This document shows, piece after piece, positions 35,906-43,661 of a stretch of 64,000 bases of DNA. The first letter of the stretch is position 1. Every line of letters starts with the position of its first letter. The notes under the pieces are model-generated. The model was not told the DNA's origin, did not search any database, and saw only the letters and a program-made list of their open reading frames with translations. Origin of the DNA: Streptomyces sp. NRRL S-244. GTDB taxonomy: Bacteria > Actinomycetota > Actinomycetes > Streptomycetales > Streptomycetaceae. The translations under genes and the position numbers were made by a program. The stretch is from positions 11,808 through 75,807 of the forward strand of contig NZ_JOCX01000024.1 of assembly GCF_000717915.1 (NCBI RefSeq), in the 5' to 3' direction.

Positions 35906-36001
35906 GAGCTCAGCCCCTTGAGTCCTCTTCTCATCGAAGCATCGGGGGGCGCGGACTACAGGGCAAGCGGCAGCCGCATAATCACGCTCACTCCATCACC
36001 T

Positions 36002-36052
36002 CTTCCCTTTTCATTCCCGTTCCGTTCCCGTTTCGCTCCCGCCTCGATACCG
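36002..36052 (-). promoter_or_regulatory. SARP-type repeat site C in the 349-bp divergent promoter region
   Basis: Heptamers at 36002 (CTTCCCT), 36013 (ATTCCCG), 36024 (GTTCCCG), 36035 (GCTCCCG) and 36046 (GATACCG) are spaced exactly 11 bp. Read on the minus strand they are the same GGGAA-type boxes as at 27643. A GATTAT -10-like hexamer lies further left, toward the ATP-grasp operon. The rest of 35906-36254 is AT-richer than the genes and has no other clear signal except AAAGGA at 36239. Confidence 0.75.
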
Positions 36053-36254
36053 TCGCCACCCACCCTGACCTGCTGGAACATGTCAAACAAAAGAATTGGA
36101 ATCCATCAGGTCGGGCGACTTCCCACATTGCCGGACAGCGCTTCGCAGCTCCTTGCGGCAGCAATTAGTGTGCATACAGGAAACTGGACACCCACCTCTC
36201 CATTCACCCCGTAAACGGCCTTTCCCGGGCACCGATGCAAAGGACAGAGACAGC

Positions 36255-38132
36255 GTGCGCACCATCTCCATCCCGAAATCGGGGACCGGACATTCGGCCC
36301 CGATCACCCACGTGGCCTTCAGCCCGGACGGCAGCCGCCTCGCGACCTCGTCCTACGACGGAACCGTCATCGTCTGGAGCACCGCCGACCCCGCCCACCC
36401 CACCGAGACCGCGACGCTGCGCCACCGCCGCCTCGTCAACTCCTCGGCCTGGAACCCCGCCGACCCGACCCTCCTCGCGACGGCCTCCGCCGACAAGACG
36501 GTCGGCATCTGGCGCGTCCCCCGGGAGGGCCCGGCCACGCTGGTCAACGTCCTGGCCCGGCACACCGACGACATCAACTCGGTCGCCTGGCTGCCCGACG
36601 GCGAGCGCCTGATCTGCGTCTCCGAGGACGGCCGCGCCACCCTGTGGTCCGTACTCGACGGCACCTTCCTCACCGAGGTCGGCTCGCACGAGGCGCACTG
36701 CATGATGGTCTCCGTCAGCGTCGAGGGCCTGGCCGCCACGGTCGGCGAGGACGGCCTGGTCGCCGTCAGCGACCCCGCCTCCGGCTCCGGGTCCGGCGCC
36801 CGCGCGGCGCGCAAGCGCCACTACGACTCCTCCATCGAGGGCTGCGCCTGGTCCCGGGCCGGCGACCTCCTCGCCGTGGCCCGCGACGACGGCCGCGTCG
36901 ACCTGCTGACCCGCGAGCTGGACCACGTACTGACCGTCGAGGTCTCCAGTTCCGCCGCCCGCGCCGTCGACTGGGCCGAGGACGACTCCGCGTTCGTCGT
37001 CGGCGCCTACGACGGCTCCCTGCACTGGTTCGACCGGTCCGGCGAACGCCGGCACACCGTCGCCGACCTCCGCGTGTGGCCGCGCTCCGTCGCCGCCGCC
37101 CGGGGCCTGGTCGCCGCGGGCTCCTTCCGCAACGCCCCGCACCTGTACGACATGGCCACGGCCGCCGAACTCTCCGGCCCCGAGCGCGCCACCCACGGCC
37201 CCAACGCCCTGGCCGCGCGCGGCGACGAGCTCCTCATCGGCGGGGACTCCGGCACCGTCTTCGCCGTCCGCGTCGAGAACGGCGCCCAGCGGCGGGCCAC
37301 CCCGATCGAGCTCACCGACGGCCCGATCCTGTCCCTCGCCACCGACGGCGACACGATCTACGCGGGCACCTACTCCGGCCACGTCATCCGCTACGACGGC
37401 ACCCGCACCTCCAGCGAGCGCCTCGGCGCGCCCATCCCCTCCCTCACCGTCGACGGGGGCCGGCTGATCGCGGGCACCTACAACGGCGAGTTCCTCGTCC
37501 TGGACCCGGCCACGCTCCGGCTCGAAGAGCGCGTCCCGGCGCACGGCGGATCGGTGAAGTCCCTGGCCCCGATCCCGGACGGCGGCTTCCTGTCCGCCGC
37601 CACCGACCGCACCGTCGAGGCGGGCACCGTGCACGGGCGCACCAAGCTGTGGGAACACGGCAACCTCGTCAACGCGGTCGCCGGCCTCCACGGCCCCGGC
37701 GGCTCCGTCGTCGCCAGCGCCTCCCGCGACCACACCGTCAAGGTCGGCCGGGTCACCCGTACCGAGGACGGCGGCTGGAGCACCGGCGCGCCGCAGACGC
37801 TGCTCGGCTCCGACGAGTCGGTCAAGTGCGTCTCGCTGCTCGGCGACGTCCAGAGGCCCACCGTCCTCGCCGGCTCCTACGACTTCAACCTCTACTCCTG
37901 GCAGGTCGACTGGGCCGATTCGGCGGGCACCCTCGCCTCCGGCCGGGTCCTCGCCGGGTTCGCCCAGGGCCTGTCCTGCATGTTCCAGCTCGCCGACGGG
38001 CGCGTGGCGGTGGCCGGATGGGACGGCCGGATCGTCTTCGTCGCCGTCGACGCGTACGGCGCCCACATCCAGCACACCCTCCACATCGACGACATCGCGC
38101 AGAGCGCCGACCGGAAGCAGGTGGCCGCATGA
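36255..38132 (+). CDS. WD40 beta-propeller protein, ToxC-like
   Basis: This 625-residue protein is built of repeated WD40 blades, for example HVAFSPDGSRLATSSYDGTV, NSVAWLPDGERLICVSEDGR and SATDRTVEAG. There is no signal peptide, so it is cytoplasmic. A WD40 protein next to GTP cyclohydrolase II, a SUMF protein and a methyltransferase is the toxoflavin operon layout, where ToxC has a similar length and is needed for ring assembly. The GTG at 36255 was chosen because AAAGGA lies 10 nt upstream and the propeller begins there; the frame is open to 36096 but that part is not WD40-like. It is the first gene of the rightward operon. Confidence 0.85.
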   Translation: MRTISIPKSGTGHSAPITHVAFSPDGSRLATSSYDGTVIVWSTADPAHPTETATLRHRRLVNSSAWNPADPTLLATASADKTVGIWRVPREGPATLVNVLARHTDDINSVAWLPDGERLICVSEDGRATLWSVLDGTFLTEVGSHEAHCMMVSVSVEGLAATVGEDGLVAVSDPASGSGSGARAARKRHYDSSIEGCAWSRAGDLLAVARDDGRVDLLTRELDHVLTVEVSSSAARAVDWAEDDSAFVVGAYDGSLHWFDRSGERRHTVADLRVWPRSVAAARGLVAAGSFRNAPHLYDMATAAELSGPERATHGPNALAARGDELLIGGDSGTVFAVRVENGAQRRATPIELTDGPILSLATDGDTIYAGTYSGHVIRYDGTRTSSERLGAPIPSLTVDGGRLIAGTYNGEFLVLDPATLRLEERVPAHGGSVKSLAPIPDGGFLSAATDRTVEAGTVHGRTKLWEHGNLVNAVAGLHGPGGSVVASASRDHTVKVGRVTRTEDGGWSTGAPQTLLGSDESVKCVSLLGDVQRPTVLAGSYDFNLYSWQVDWADSAGTLASGRVLAGFAQGLSCMFQLADGRVAVAGWDGRIVFVAVDAYGAHIQHTLHIDDIAQSADRKQVAA

Positions 38133-38836
38133 CGACCTCGGCCGACATACGGGAAGCCGCCGCGGAAGCCGCCCCCGCGACGGCGCCGGCAACGATCCCG
38201 GCAACGATCCCGGCAGCCATCCCGGCGGCGGTCCGGGCCCGCGTCCCCGTCACGCTCTCACGCGTCCGGGACCGCAGCGCCGACCTCATCACCTTCCACC
38301 GCCTCCCCGACCCCGGCGAGCACTTCGCGGTCCTCGTCCCCGCCACCCCCGGCGACACCGCGCCGCCGCTGGTACGCCTGCACAGCGAATGCCTGACCGG
38401 CGACGTCCTCGGCTCGGCCCGCTGCGACTGCGGCCCCCAGCTCGACGAGGCCCTGCGGCGCATCGCCGACCACGGCGGCGCCGTGCTGTACCTGCGCCAG
38501 GAAGGCCGCGGCATCGGGCTCTACAACAAGCTCGACACCTACGTCCTCCAGTCCCAGGACCACGACACCTTCGCCGCCAACCGCATGATCGGCCGCGGCG
38601 ACGACGAGCGCGACTACGCGGCCGCCGCCGCGATGCTCCACGCCCTCGGCCTGACCCGGATCCGCCTGCTCACGAACAACCCCGACAAGGTGCGGGAACT
38701 GCGCACGCACGGCATCGAGATCACCGAGGTGATCCCCACCGGCGTGTACGTCACCGCGGAGAACTCCCGCTACCTGTCCGCCAAGGCCGAACTCGCCGGC
38801 CACACCCTCGCGCTGCTCCAGGAGGCCGCGGCATGA
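38129..38836 (+). CDS. GTP cyclohydrolase II, ToxB/RibA-like
   Basis: This 235-residue enzyme has the zinc ligands Cys88, Cys99 and Cys101 in HSECLTGDVLGSARCDCG. The GTP-binding YLRQEGRGIGLYNKL and RLLTNNPDKV segments are intact. It opens GTP to a 2,5-diamino-6-ribosylamino-pyrimidinone phosphate, the entry to riboflavin, and in toxoflavin biosynthesis to the azapteridine. The DHBP synthase half of bifunctional RibBA is absent. The first 40 residues are a low-complexity tail with repeated ATIP units. The ATG overlaps the stop of the WD40 gene (ATGA). A cluster-borne copy implies a GTP-derived product. Confidence 0.92.
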   Translation: MTTSADIREAAAEAAPATAPATIPATIPAAIPAAVRARVPVTLSRVRDRSADLITFHRLPDPGEHFAVLVPATPGDTAPPLVRLHSECLTGDVLGSARCDCGPQLDEALRRIADHGGAVLYLRQEGRGIGLYNKLDTYVLQSQDHDTFAANRMIGRGDDERDYAAAAAMLHALGLTRIRLLTNNPDKVRELRTHGIEITEVIPTGVYVTAENSRYLSAKAELAGHTLALLQEAAA

Positions 38837-39810
38837 CGCTCTCGATCGAAGACCTCGCGAACTCCCCGCACTTCAAGGAGCACGCCGACCTCGCCGACCC
38901 CGGCAGGCTGCACCCCGCCCGGCTGCCCGGCACCACCCCCGAGCAGCTCGCCGCCGCCGTCGAGGACCCTGACCTGCCGACCGCCGAACGCCTCGCCGCC
39001 GGCCACGTCCTCGGCCTGCTCGGCGACCCCCGCATCCCCTCCCCCACCACCGGAGCGGGCCCCTCCACCCGCCACGTGCCCGGCGGCCGGATCCGTATCG
39101 GCCTCCCCGGGAACGAGACCGGATACGTCACCAAAGCCTGGGCGCACGTGGGCGTGGAGGAGTCCTGGATCCTCAAGGAGTGCCCCGAGCACACCGTGGA
39201 GATCTCCGACTTCTGGATCGCCACCTACCCCGTGACCAACGGCGAGTACCGCGCCTTCCTGGCCGACACCGGCCTGGAGGAGCGCCCCACCACCTGGTAC
39301 CTGGGCGCCTACCCGTGGGACCGCTCCAACCACCCGGTCGCCGGGATCCGCCCCGAGCACGCCGACGCCTACGCCGCCTGGCTCACCGAGCGCGCCGGAC
39401 ACCCCTGGCGGCTGCCCACCGAAGCCGAGTGGGAGCACGCCGCCAAGGGCCCCGAGGGCCTGCCCTACCCCTGGCCCGGCGGCTTCGACCCGGAGGCGGC
39501 CAACACCCGCGAGTCCGGCGTGCACACCACCAGCCCCGTCGGCGCGTTCCCGGCCGGCCGTTCCCCGTACGGCGTCCACGACATGGGCGGCAACGTCGAG
39601 GAGTTCACCGCCGACGAGTACGCCCCGTACCCGGACGGCCCCTACGTGGCCGACCACCTGGTGCAGTCGATGGGCGGCTACCGGATCGCCCGCGGCGGCT
39701 CCTTCTCCCGGTTCGGCGACCTGACCCGCACCCGGCGCCGCCACGGCGCCTTCCCCGGGCCGCTGTACCCCGTCGGGTTCCGCCTCGCCACCGGCGAGCG
39801 GCCCTCATGA
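38833..39810 (+). CDS. SUMF/FGE-like protein, ToxD-like
   Basis: This 325-residue protein has a C-terminal formylglycine-generating-enzyme-like fold: YPVTNGEYRAFLADTG, WRLPTEAEWEHAAKG, GVHDMGGNVEEFTAD and RIARGGSFSRFG, then GFRLATG. Only one cysteine is present (LKECPEH), so the FGE catalytic cysteine pair is missing. This resembles the iron-dependent EgtB/ToxD-type branch. In toxoflavin operons this protein acts with the WD40 protein in building the triazine ring. The start overlaps the GCHII stop by ATGA. A sulfatase-maturation role is unlikely because no sulfatase is present. Confidence 0.87.
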   Translation: MTLSIEDLANSPHFKEHADLADPGRLHPARLPGTTPEQLAAAVEDPDLPTAERLAAGHVLGLLGDPRIPSPTTGAGPSTRHVPGGRIRIGLPGNETGYVTKAWAHVGVEESWILKECPEHTVEISDFWIATYPVTNGEYRAFLADTGLEERPTTWYLGAYPWDRSNHPVAGIRPEHADAYAAWLTERAGHPWRLPTEAEWEHAAKGPEGLPYPWPGGFDPEAANTRESGVHTTSPVGAFPAGRSPYGVHDMGGNVEEFTADEYAPYPDGPYVADHLVQSMGGYRIARGGSFSRFGDLTRTRRRHGAFPGPLYPVGFRLATGERPS

Positions 39811-40937
39811 CGACCGCCGTCCGCCCGGGGCCCACCCTCGCGGCCGGACCCGGACCGGCCGCCTCCGCACCCACCGCCTCCGAACCCACCGCCTCCGGCC
39901 CCGGCTTCGCCGACATCCGCCGCGTCCTGGCCGACCGGGCCCCGGCCCTGGCCGATCTCACCCGCGCCTTCGCACCGCTGGAGGCCGAAGCGCACCGGCT
40001 GCTGCCCCGGCTCGCCGCCCTGCGCCCGGGCATCGGGGACACCCCGCTCGTCCCGGTGCCCAGCCGGGCGGGACGGGGCACGGTCTGGCTGAAGACGGAG
40101 GCCGCCAACACCTCCGGTTCCGTCAAGTCCCGTACCGCGTACGCCCTGTTGTGCGCGGCCGTGGCCTCGGCGGGCTCACCCCGGGTACGGCTCGCCGAGT
40201 ACTCGGGCGGAAGCCTCGCCGTCGCCCTGGCCGAACTGTGCGGACAACTGGGCCTGGACCTGCACCTGGTGCTCCCGTACGGGGCCTCCGACCGACTGCT
40301 GGGCCAGCTGCGCCGCCAGGGCTCCGAGATCACCACGGCCCGCGAGGGCACCGGCTTCCTCGGCGCCATGGACGAGGCCGTCCGCGTCGCCGAACGCGAG
40401 GACCGGCACCTGCTGCTCCAGCACTGCGCGGGCGCGGGCGCCGCCCTGCACCGCGAGCACACCGGCGCGGAGATCATCGGCCAGCTCTCCGGCTACGGAG
40501 TCGAACCGGCCGCCCTGGCCGCGGCCGTCGGCACCGGCGGCAGCCTGGCCGGCACCGCCATGGCCCTCGGCAGCGCCTGGCCGGACTGCCGCCCCCTCGC
40601 CGTCTTCCCCGCCGAGGCCGTCTACGGCGACGAGCGCGCCCCCGACGGCACCCGCCGGATGAGCGGTACGGGCGGGCTGGGCCACGGCCTGCGCCAGCCC
40701 CTGATCGCCGCGTTCCCGCAGGACTTCTTCAGTTTCACCGCCGTCGCCTATCCGCAGGCCCTCCAGGCCATGCGCCACCTGCGCCGGGAACACGGCATCG
40801 CCGTCTCCGGCAGTGGCGCGGGCGCCTGGCTCAGCGCCTCGGCGGAAGTCGACCAAGGCCCGCGAGGGCGCAACGCAGTCGCGGTCGTCGCAAGCCGCGG
40901 AACAATCGAGGAGTGGGAGCATGCCGCAGGATCGTGA
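39807..40937 (+). CDS. PLP-dependent cysteine-synthase-like enzyme
   Basis: This 376-residue fold-type II PLP enzyme of the cysteine synthase/cystathionine beta-synthase family has the Schiff-base Lys107 in NTSGSVKSRTAYAL and the phosphate loop GTGGSLAGTA. Relatives replace the acetyl group of O-acetylserine with sulfide or with nitrogen nucleophiles to give beta-substituted alanines. An Ala/Pro/Ser-rich leader of about 30 residues precedes the fold. A serine-acetyltransferase-like gene downstream in the same operon would supply O-acetylserine. It overlaps both neighbours (ATGA at the start, 17 nt with the methyltransferase). It is not part of the known toxoflavin set. Confidence 0.87.
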   Translation: MTTAVRPGPTLAAGPGPAASAPTASEPTASGPGFADIRRVLADRAPALADLTRAFAPLEAEAHRLLPRLAALRPGIGDTPLVPVPSRAGRGTVWLKTEAANTSGSVKSRTAYALLCAAVASAGSPRVRLAEYSGGSLAVALAELCGQLGLDLHLVLPYGASDRLLGQLRRQGSEITTAREGTGFLGAMDEAVRVAEREDRHLLLQHCAGAGAALHREHTGAEIIGQLSGYGVEPAALAAAVGTGGSLAGTAMALGSAWPDCRPLAVFPAEAVYGDERAPDGTRRMSGTGGLGHGLRQPLIAAFPQDFFSFTAVAYPQALQAMRHLRREHGIAVSGSGAGAWLSASAEVDQGPRGRNAVAVVASRGTIEEWEHAAGS

Positions 40938-41658
40938 CACTCAGGAACGTGAGACATCCGCAGTCCTGACCGCCCCCGGCCACAGCGCCGCGGACGCGGA
41001 GCACGCGGAACGGAACTACTGCGGCTACCGCGAGGTCGTCCGCAACTCCTTCAAGCAGTGGTACAAGAACAACAAGGACTCCTGGTCGGGGACGACCACC
41101 AACGACCGCGTCACGCACTTCGCGATCGCGGCCGCCCCCACCGACGAACACCAGCCCGGCTCCGGCCCGGCCCGGGTCCTGGACATCGGCTGCGGCCGCG
41201 GCCTGCAGACGGCCTCCCTCGCCGAATGGCTGGAGGCCGAGGTCACCGGCCTCGACCTGCTCGACGTATGGGACACCCCCGACGTCAAGAACGGCTCGAT
41301 CCGCTTCCACCAGGGCGACTTCCTCGCCTTCCGCGCCGAGGGCCTCGACCTGCTCGTCGACAACGGCTGTCTGCACCACCAGCGCCGCGAGGACTGGGCC
41401 CCCTGGGTGGAGCACGGCCGCAAGATGCTGCGTCCCGGCGGGGTCTGGGTCGTCAGCGTGTTCCTGAGCCCCGACGGGGAGATCACCCCGCATCCGCTCG
41501 CGGACGGGCGGCTGAACTGGTGGCTCACCGAGCGGCTCGTCACCGAGCTCTACGAGGCCAACGGCTTCCGCTTCACCGGCAGCCTGGAGATCGACCGCCA
41601 CTTCGAGTACGAGGGCCACCAGCTCAAGTACCTGACCCTGTCCTTCGTCGCGGTCTGA
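40921..41658 (+). CDS. SAM-dependent methyltransferase, ToxA-like
   Basis: This 245-residue class I methyltransferase has motif I VLDIGCGRG (residues 86-94), a post-I region EVTGLDLLDVWD, and LLVDNGCLHH in the motif IV place. Length and operon context match ToxA, which adds the N-methyl groups of toxoflavin. GAGGAG and GGGAG precede the ATG at 40921. The frame is open to 40813, but that stretch overlaps the PLP gene in another frame and is not conserved-looking. N-methylation of a GTP-derived heterocycle is the expected role; the number of methyl groups is unknown. Confidence 0.85.
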   Translation: MPQDRDTQERETSAVLTAPGHSAADAEHAERNYCGYREVVRNSFKQWYKNNKDSWSGTTTNDRVTHFAIAAAPTDEHQPGSGPARVLDIGCGRGLQTASLAEWLEAEVTGLDLLDVWDTPDVKNGSIRFHQGDFLAFRAEGLDLLVDNGCLHHQRREDWAPWVEHGRKMLRPGGVWVVSVFLSPDGEITPHPLADGRLNWWLTERLVTELYEANGFRFTGSLEIDRHFEYEGHQLKYLTLSFVAV

Positions 41659-41691
41659 GCGGCGCGGGAGGAGAGAGAGGAGGGACCGGCC

Positions 41692-42690
41692 ATGCTCAAG
41701 GAGATCGCACTCGACGACCGGGGCGACGACCAGCACGTCCGAAGCGCCCTGCGCGACGGATTCTTCCTGGTCCGCAACACGGTGCCGGAGAGCCTGCTGG
41801 ACGAGGCGTACGCCATGCTCGGCGCGTTCTTCGAGCTGCCCGCCGAGGTCAAGGCGGACTGCCGGGTGCCCGGCTCCAACGGGCAGTCCGGGTACCTCCC
41901 ACCCCTGGTCGAGCAGGGCGAGAAGGGCCTCACCCCCGACTGGAAGGAGCTGTTCCACTGGGGTGCCCCGCTGCCCGCCGCCCACCCGCTGCGCGAGCGC
42001 TACCCCGCGCGCTACCCGCAGCCGTACTTCCCCGACCACCTGGTCCCCGGGATCGGCGCCGCACTGGGCGAACTCCACCTGCGGATGGCCCGGTTCCAGC
42101 TCGACGTGGTCCGCCGGCTGGCCGGGGCGCTCGGCGCGGCCCCCGGCTACTTCGAGGAGATGCTGGAGGACGGGCCCGTCGTCAACCGCGCCACCTGGTA
42201 CCCGCCGATGGAGCAGGCCCCGTCCAAGGACCACGTCTGGATGGTGGAGCACCAGGACTTCGACCTGATCACCGCCCTGCCCCGGGCCACCGCCGCCGGC
42301 CTCGAAGTCCTCATCGACGGCGAGTGGACCCCGGCCCGTGCACCCGACGGCTACACCGTGCTCAACGTCGGCATGGTCCTGGAACGGCTCACCGGCGGCC
42401 GGGCCCGGGCCGCCGTCCACCGGGTCGTCGCCGCACCCGGGCAGGGCGGCGGCCGGCTCTCCATCGTGCAGTTCTGCCACCCCACCCCGTGGACGGTGCT
42501 CTCCACGCTCCGTGGCTGCACGGCGGACGGAGAGCCCGACCGGTACCCGGCCCTGACCGCGCAGGACCTGTTCCAGCGCACGATGTACCGGATCAACCGG
42601 CTGGACGCCCAGCACACCCGGCGCACCCGGAACACCCGCCACGCCTCGCACGCCCAGCACGCCTCGCACGCCTCGGCGGGTCGGCCGTGA
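41692..42690 (+). CDS. 2-oxoglutarate/Fe(II)-dependent oxygenase (IPNS-like)
   Basis: This 332-residue double-stranded beta-helix oxygenase has the iron ligands His187 and Asp189 in VEHQDF and His243 in AAVHRVV, with Arg255 in GGGRLSIVQF for 2-oxoglutarate. The N-terminal domain (GFFLVRNTVPESLLDEAY) is typical of the isopenicillin-N-synthase-like branch. A strong GGAGG-rich site precedes the ATG. The C-terminus carries His/Ala/Ser repeats (HASHAQHASHASAG) encoded by a small DNA repeat. It may hydroxylate, desaturate or cyclise the cluster product. Its stop overlaps the next start (GTGA). Confidence 0.9.
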   Translation: MLKEIALDDRGDDQHVRSALRDGFFLVRNTVPESLLDEAYAMLGAFFELPAEVKADCRVPGSNGQSGYLPPLVEQGEKGLTPDWKELFHWGAPLPAAHPLRERYPARYPQPYFPDHLVPGIGAALGELHLRMARFQLDVVRRLAGALGAAPGYFEEMLEDGPVVNRATWYPPMEQAPSKDHVWMVEHQDFDLITALPRATAAGLEVLIDGEWTPARAPDGYTVLNVGMVLERLTGGRARAAVHRVVAAPGQGGGRLSIVQFCHPTPWTVLSTLRGCTADGEPDRYPALTAQDLFQRTMYRINRLDAQHTRRTRNTRHASHAQHASHASAGRP

Positions 42691-43271
42691 GCGGCGCCGG
42701 GCGCGGCACCCCGCGGCGGATCTCCCTCCTGGGACAGATCCGCGAAGACCTCGACACCGTCGTCGCCCGCGACCCCTCCCGCCCGCGCCGCCGCGACGCC
42801 CTGCTGCACGCACCCTGGCACGGGCTGGCCCTCCACCGGATCGCGCACCGCCTCCACGTACGCGAGCACCGGTTCGCAGCCGGACTGCTCACGCTCGCGG
42901 GCCGGCTGCTCTCCGGCATGGAGATCCACGCCGGTGCGCGGATCGGCCGACGGGCCTTCATCGACCACGGCTTCGGCGTGGTCATCGGCGAAACCGCCCG
43001 CGTCGGCGACGACGTGACGCTCTACCACGGGGTGACGCTCGGATCGCGCGGCTGGTCCCGCGCCGCCGAGCCCGGCGTGCGCCGCCACCCCGTCATCGGC
43101 GACGACGTCCTCATCGGCGTGGGCGCCTCCGTACTCGGCCCGGTCACCATCGCCTCCGGCAACCGGATCCGGGCCCACTCGCTGGTGCTCAGGGACCTCC
43201 CCGCCCCCGGCAGGGCGATCCGCATCTCCCCCGTCCGAGCAGCCGCCCACCCCTCAAGGAGCACCTCATGA
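42687..43271 (+). CDS. Serine O-acetyltransferase-like enzyme (EpsC type)
   Basis: This 194-residue left-handed beta-helix acyltransferase has hexapeptide repeats (IHAGARIGRRAFIDHG, VVIGETARVGDDV) and the catalytic histidines in FIDHGFG and LYHGVTLGS. It lacks the long N-terminal domain of CysE and so belongs to the short EpsC-like group. It would make O-acetylserine from serine and acetyl-CoA, matching the cysteine-synthase-like enzyme in the same operon. The GTG at 42687 overlaps the oxygenase stop, and its own stop overlaps the next ATG. Confidence 0.88.
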   Translation: MSGAGRGTPRRISLLGQIREDLDTVVARDPSRPRRRDALLHAPWHGLALHRIAHRLHVREHRFAAGLLTLAGRLLSGMEIHAGARIGRRAFIDHGFGVVIGETARVGDDVTLYHGVTLGSRGWSRAAEPGVRRHPVIGDDVLIGVGASVLGPVTIASGNRIRAHSLVLRDLPAPGRAIRISPVRAAAHPSRSTS

Positions 43272-43600
43272 CGCCGACCGCCCTGCGTGAGCGCACCCTC
43301 GAACTCGCCAAGGACCTCGACACGGGCGAATGGGTCCCCACCGACCTGGAACGCACCATCGCCCGACGGCTGCTGACCGCCGCCGACCCGGTCGGCTGCA
43401 TCACCGAGCACGCCGTACGGGACGCCGTGTGGGAGGGCTCCGAGCCGCTCGCCCGGGTGAACGACGGCCGGCTCTCGGTCCTGCTCGCCGAGATCACGTA
43501 CAGCCTCGCGGGAAACGGGCGCGACGCCGCCGCCCTCGCCTCGGCCCAGGCCCTGCTCGCGTCGGTGAACCGCCGCGGCCAGGACCGGGACCGCCGCTAG
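43268..43600 (+). CDS. Small protein of unknown function
   Basis: This 110-residue, mostly helical, soluble protein has no motif that I recognise. It starts MTPTALRERTLELA and includes LERTIARRLLTAADPVGCI and LSVLLAEITYSLAGNG. The ATGA overlap with the acetyltransferase gene shows that it belongs to the operon and is really translated. It could be an accessory or carrier-like protein, but no serine carrier motif (DSL) is visible. It is the last gene of the rightward operon. Confidence 0.7.
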   Translation: MTPTALRERTLELAKDLDTGEWVPTDLERTIARRLLTAADPVGCITEHAVRDAVWEGSEPLARVNDGRLSVLLAEITYSLAGNGRDAAALASAQALLASVNRRGQDRDRR

Positions 43601-43606
43601 GACCGC

Positions 43607-43654
43607 GTCCGCGGCCGGGACCGGGGCCGGGCGGCCCCTGCCCCGGCCGCGGAC
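43607..43654. terminator. Bidirectional terminator-like hairpin
   Basis: A perfect 12-bp inverted repeat (43607-43618 with 43643-43654), very GC-rich, lies between the rightward cluster operon and the convergent hemB gene. It marks the right border of the accessory region. Confidence 0.65.
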
Positions 43655-43661
43655 CGGGACG

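Noticed and set aside
36096..36254. Longer start of the WD40 protein
   Set aside because: The extra part is not WD40-like and runs through the promoter region. AAAGGA before the GTG at 36255 fits better.
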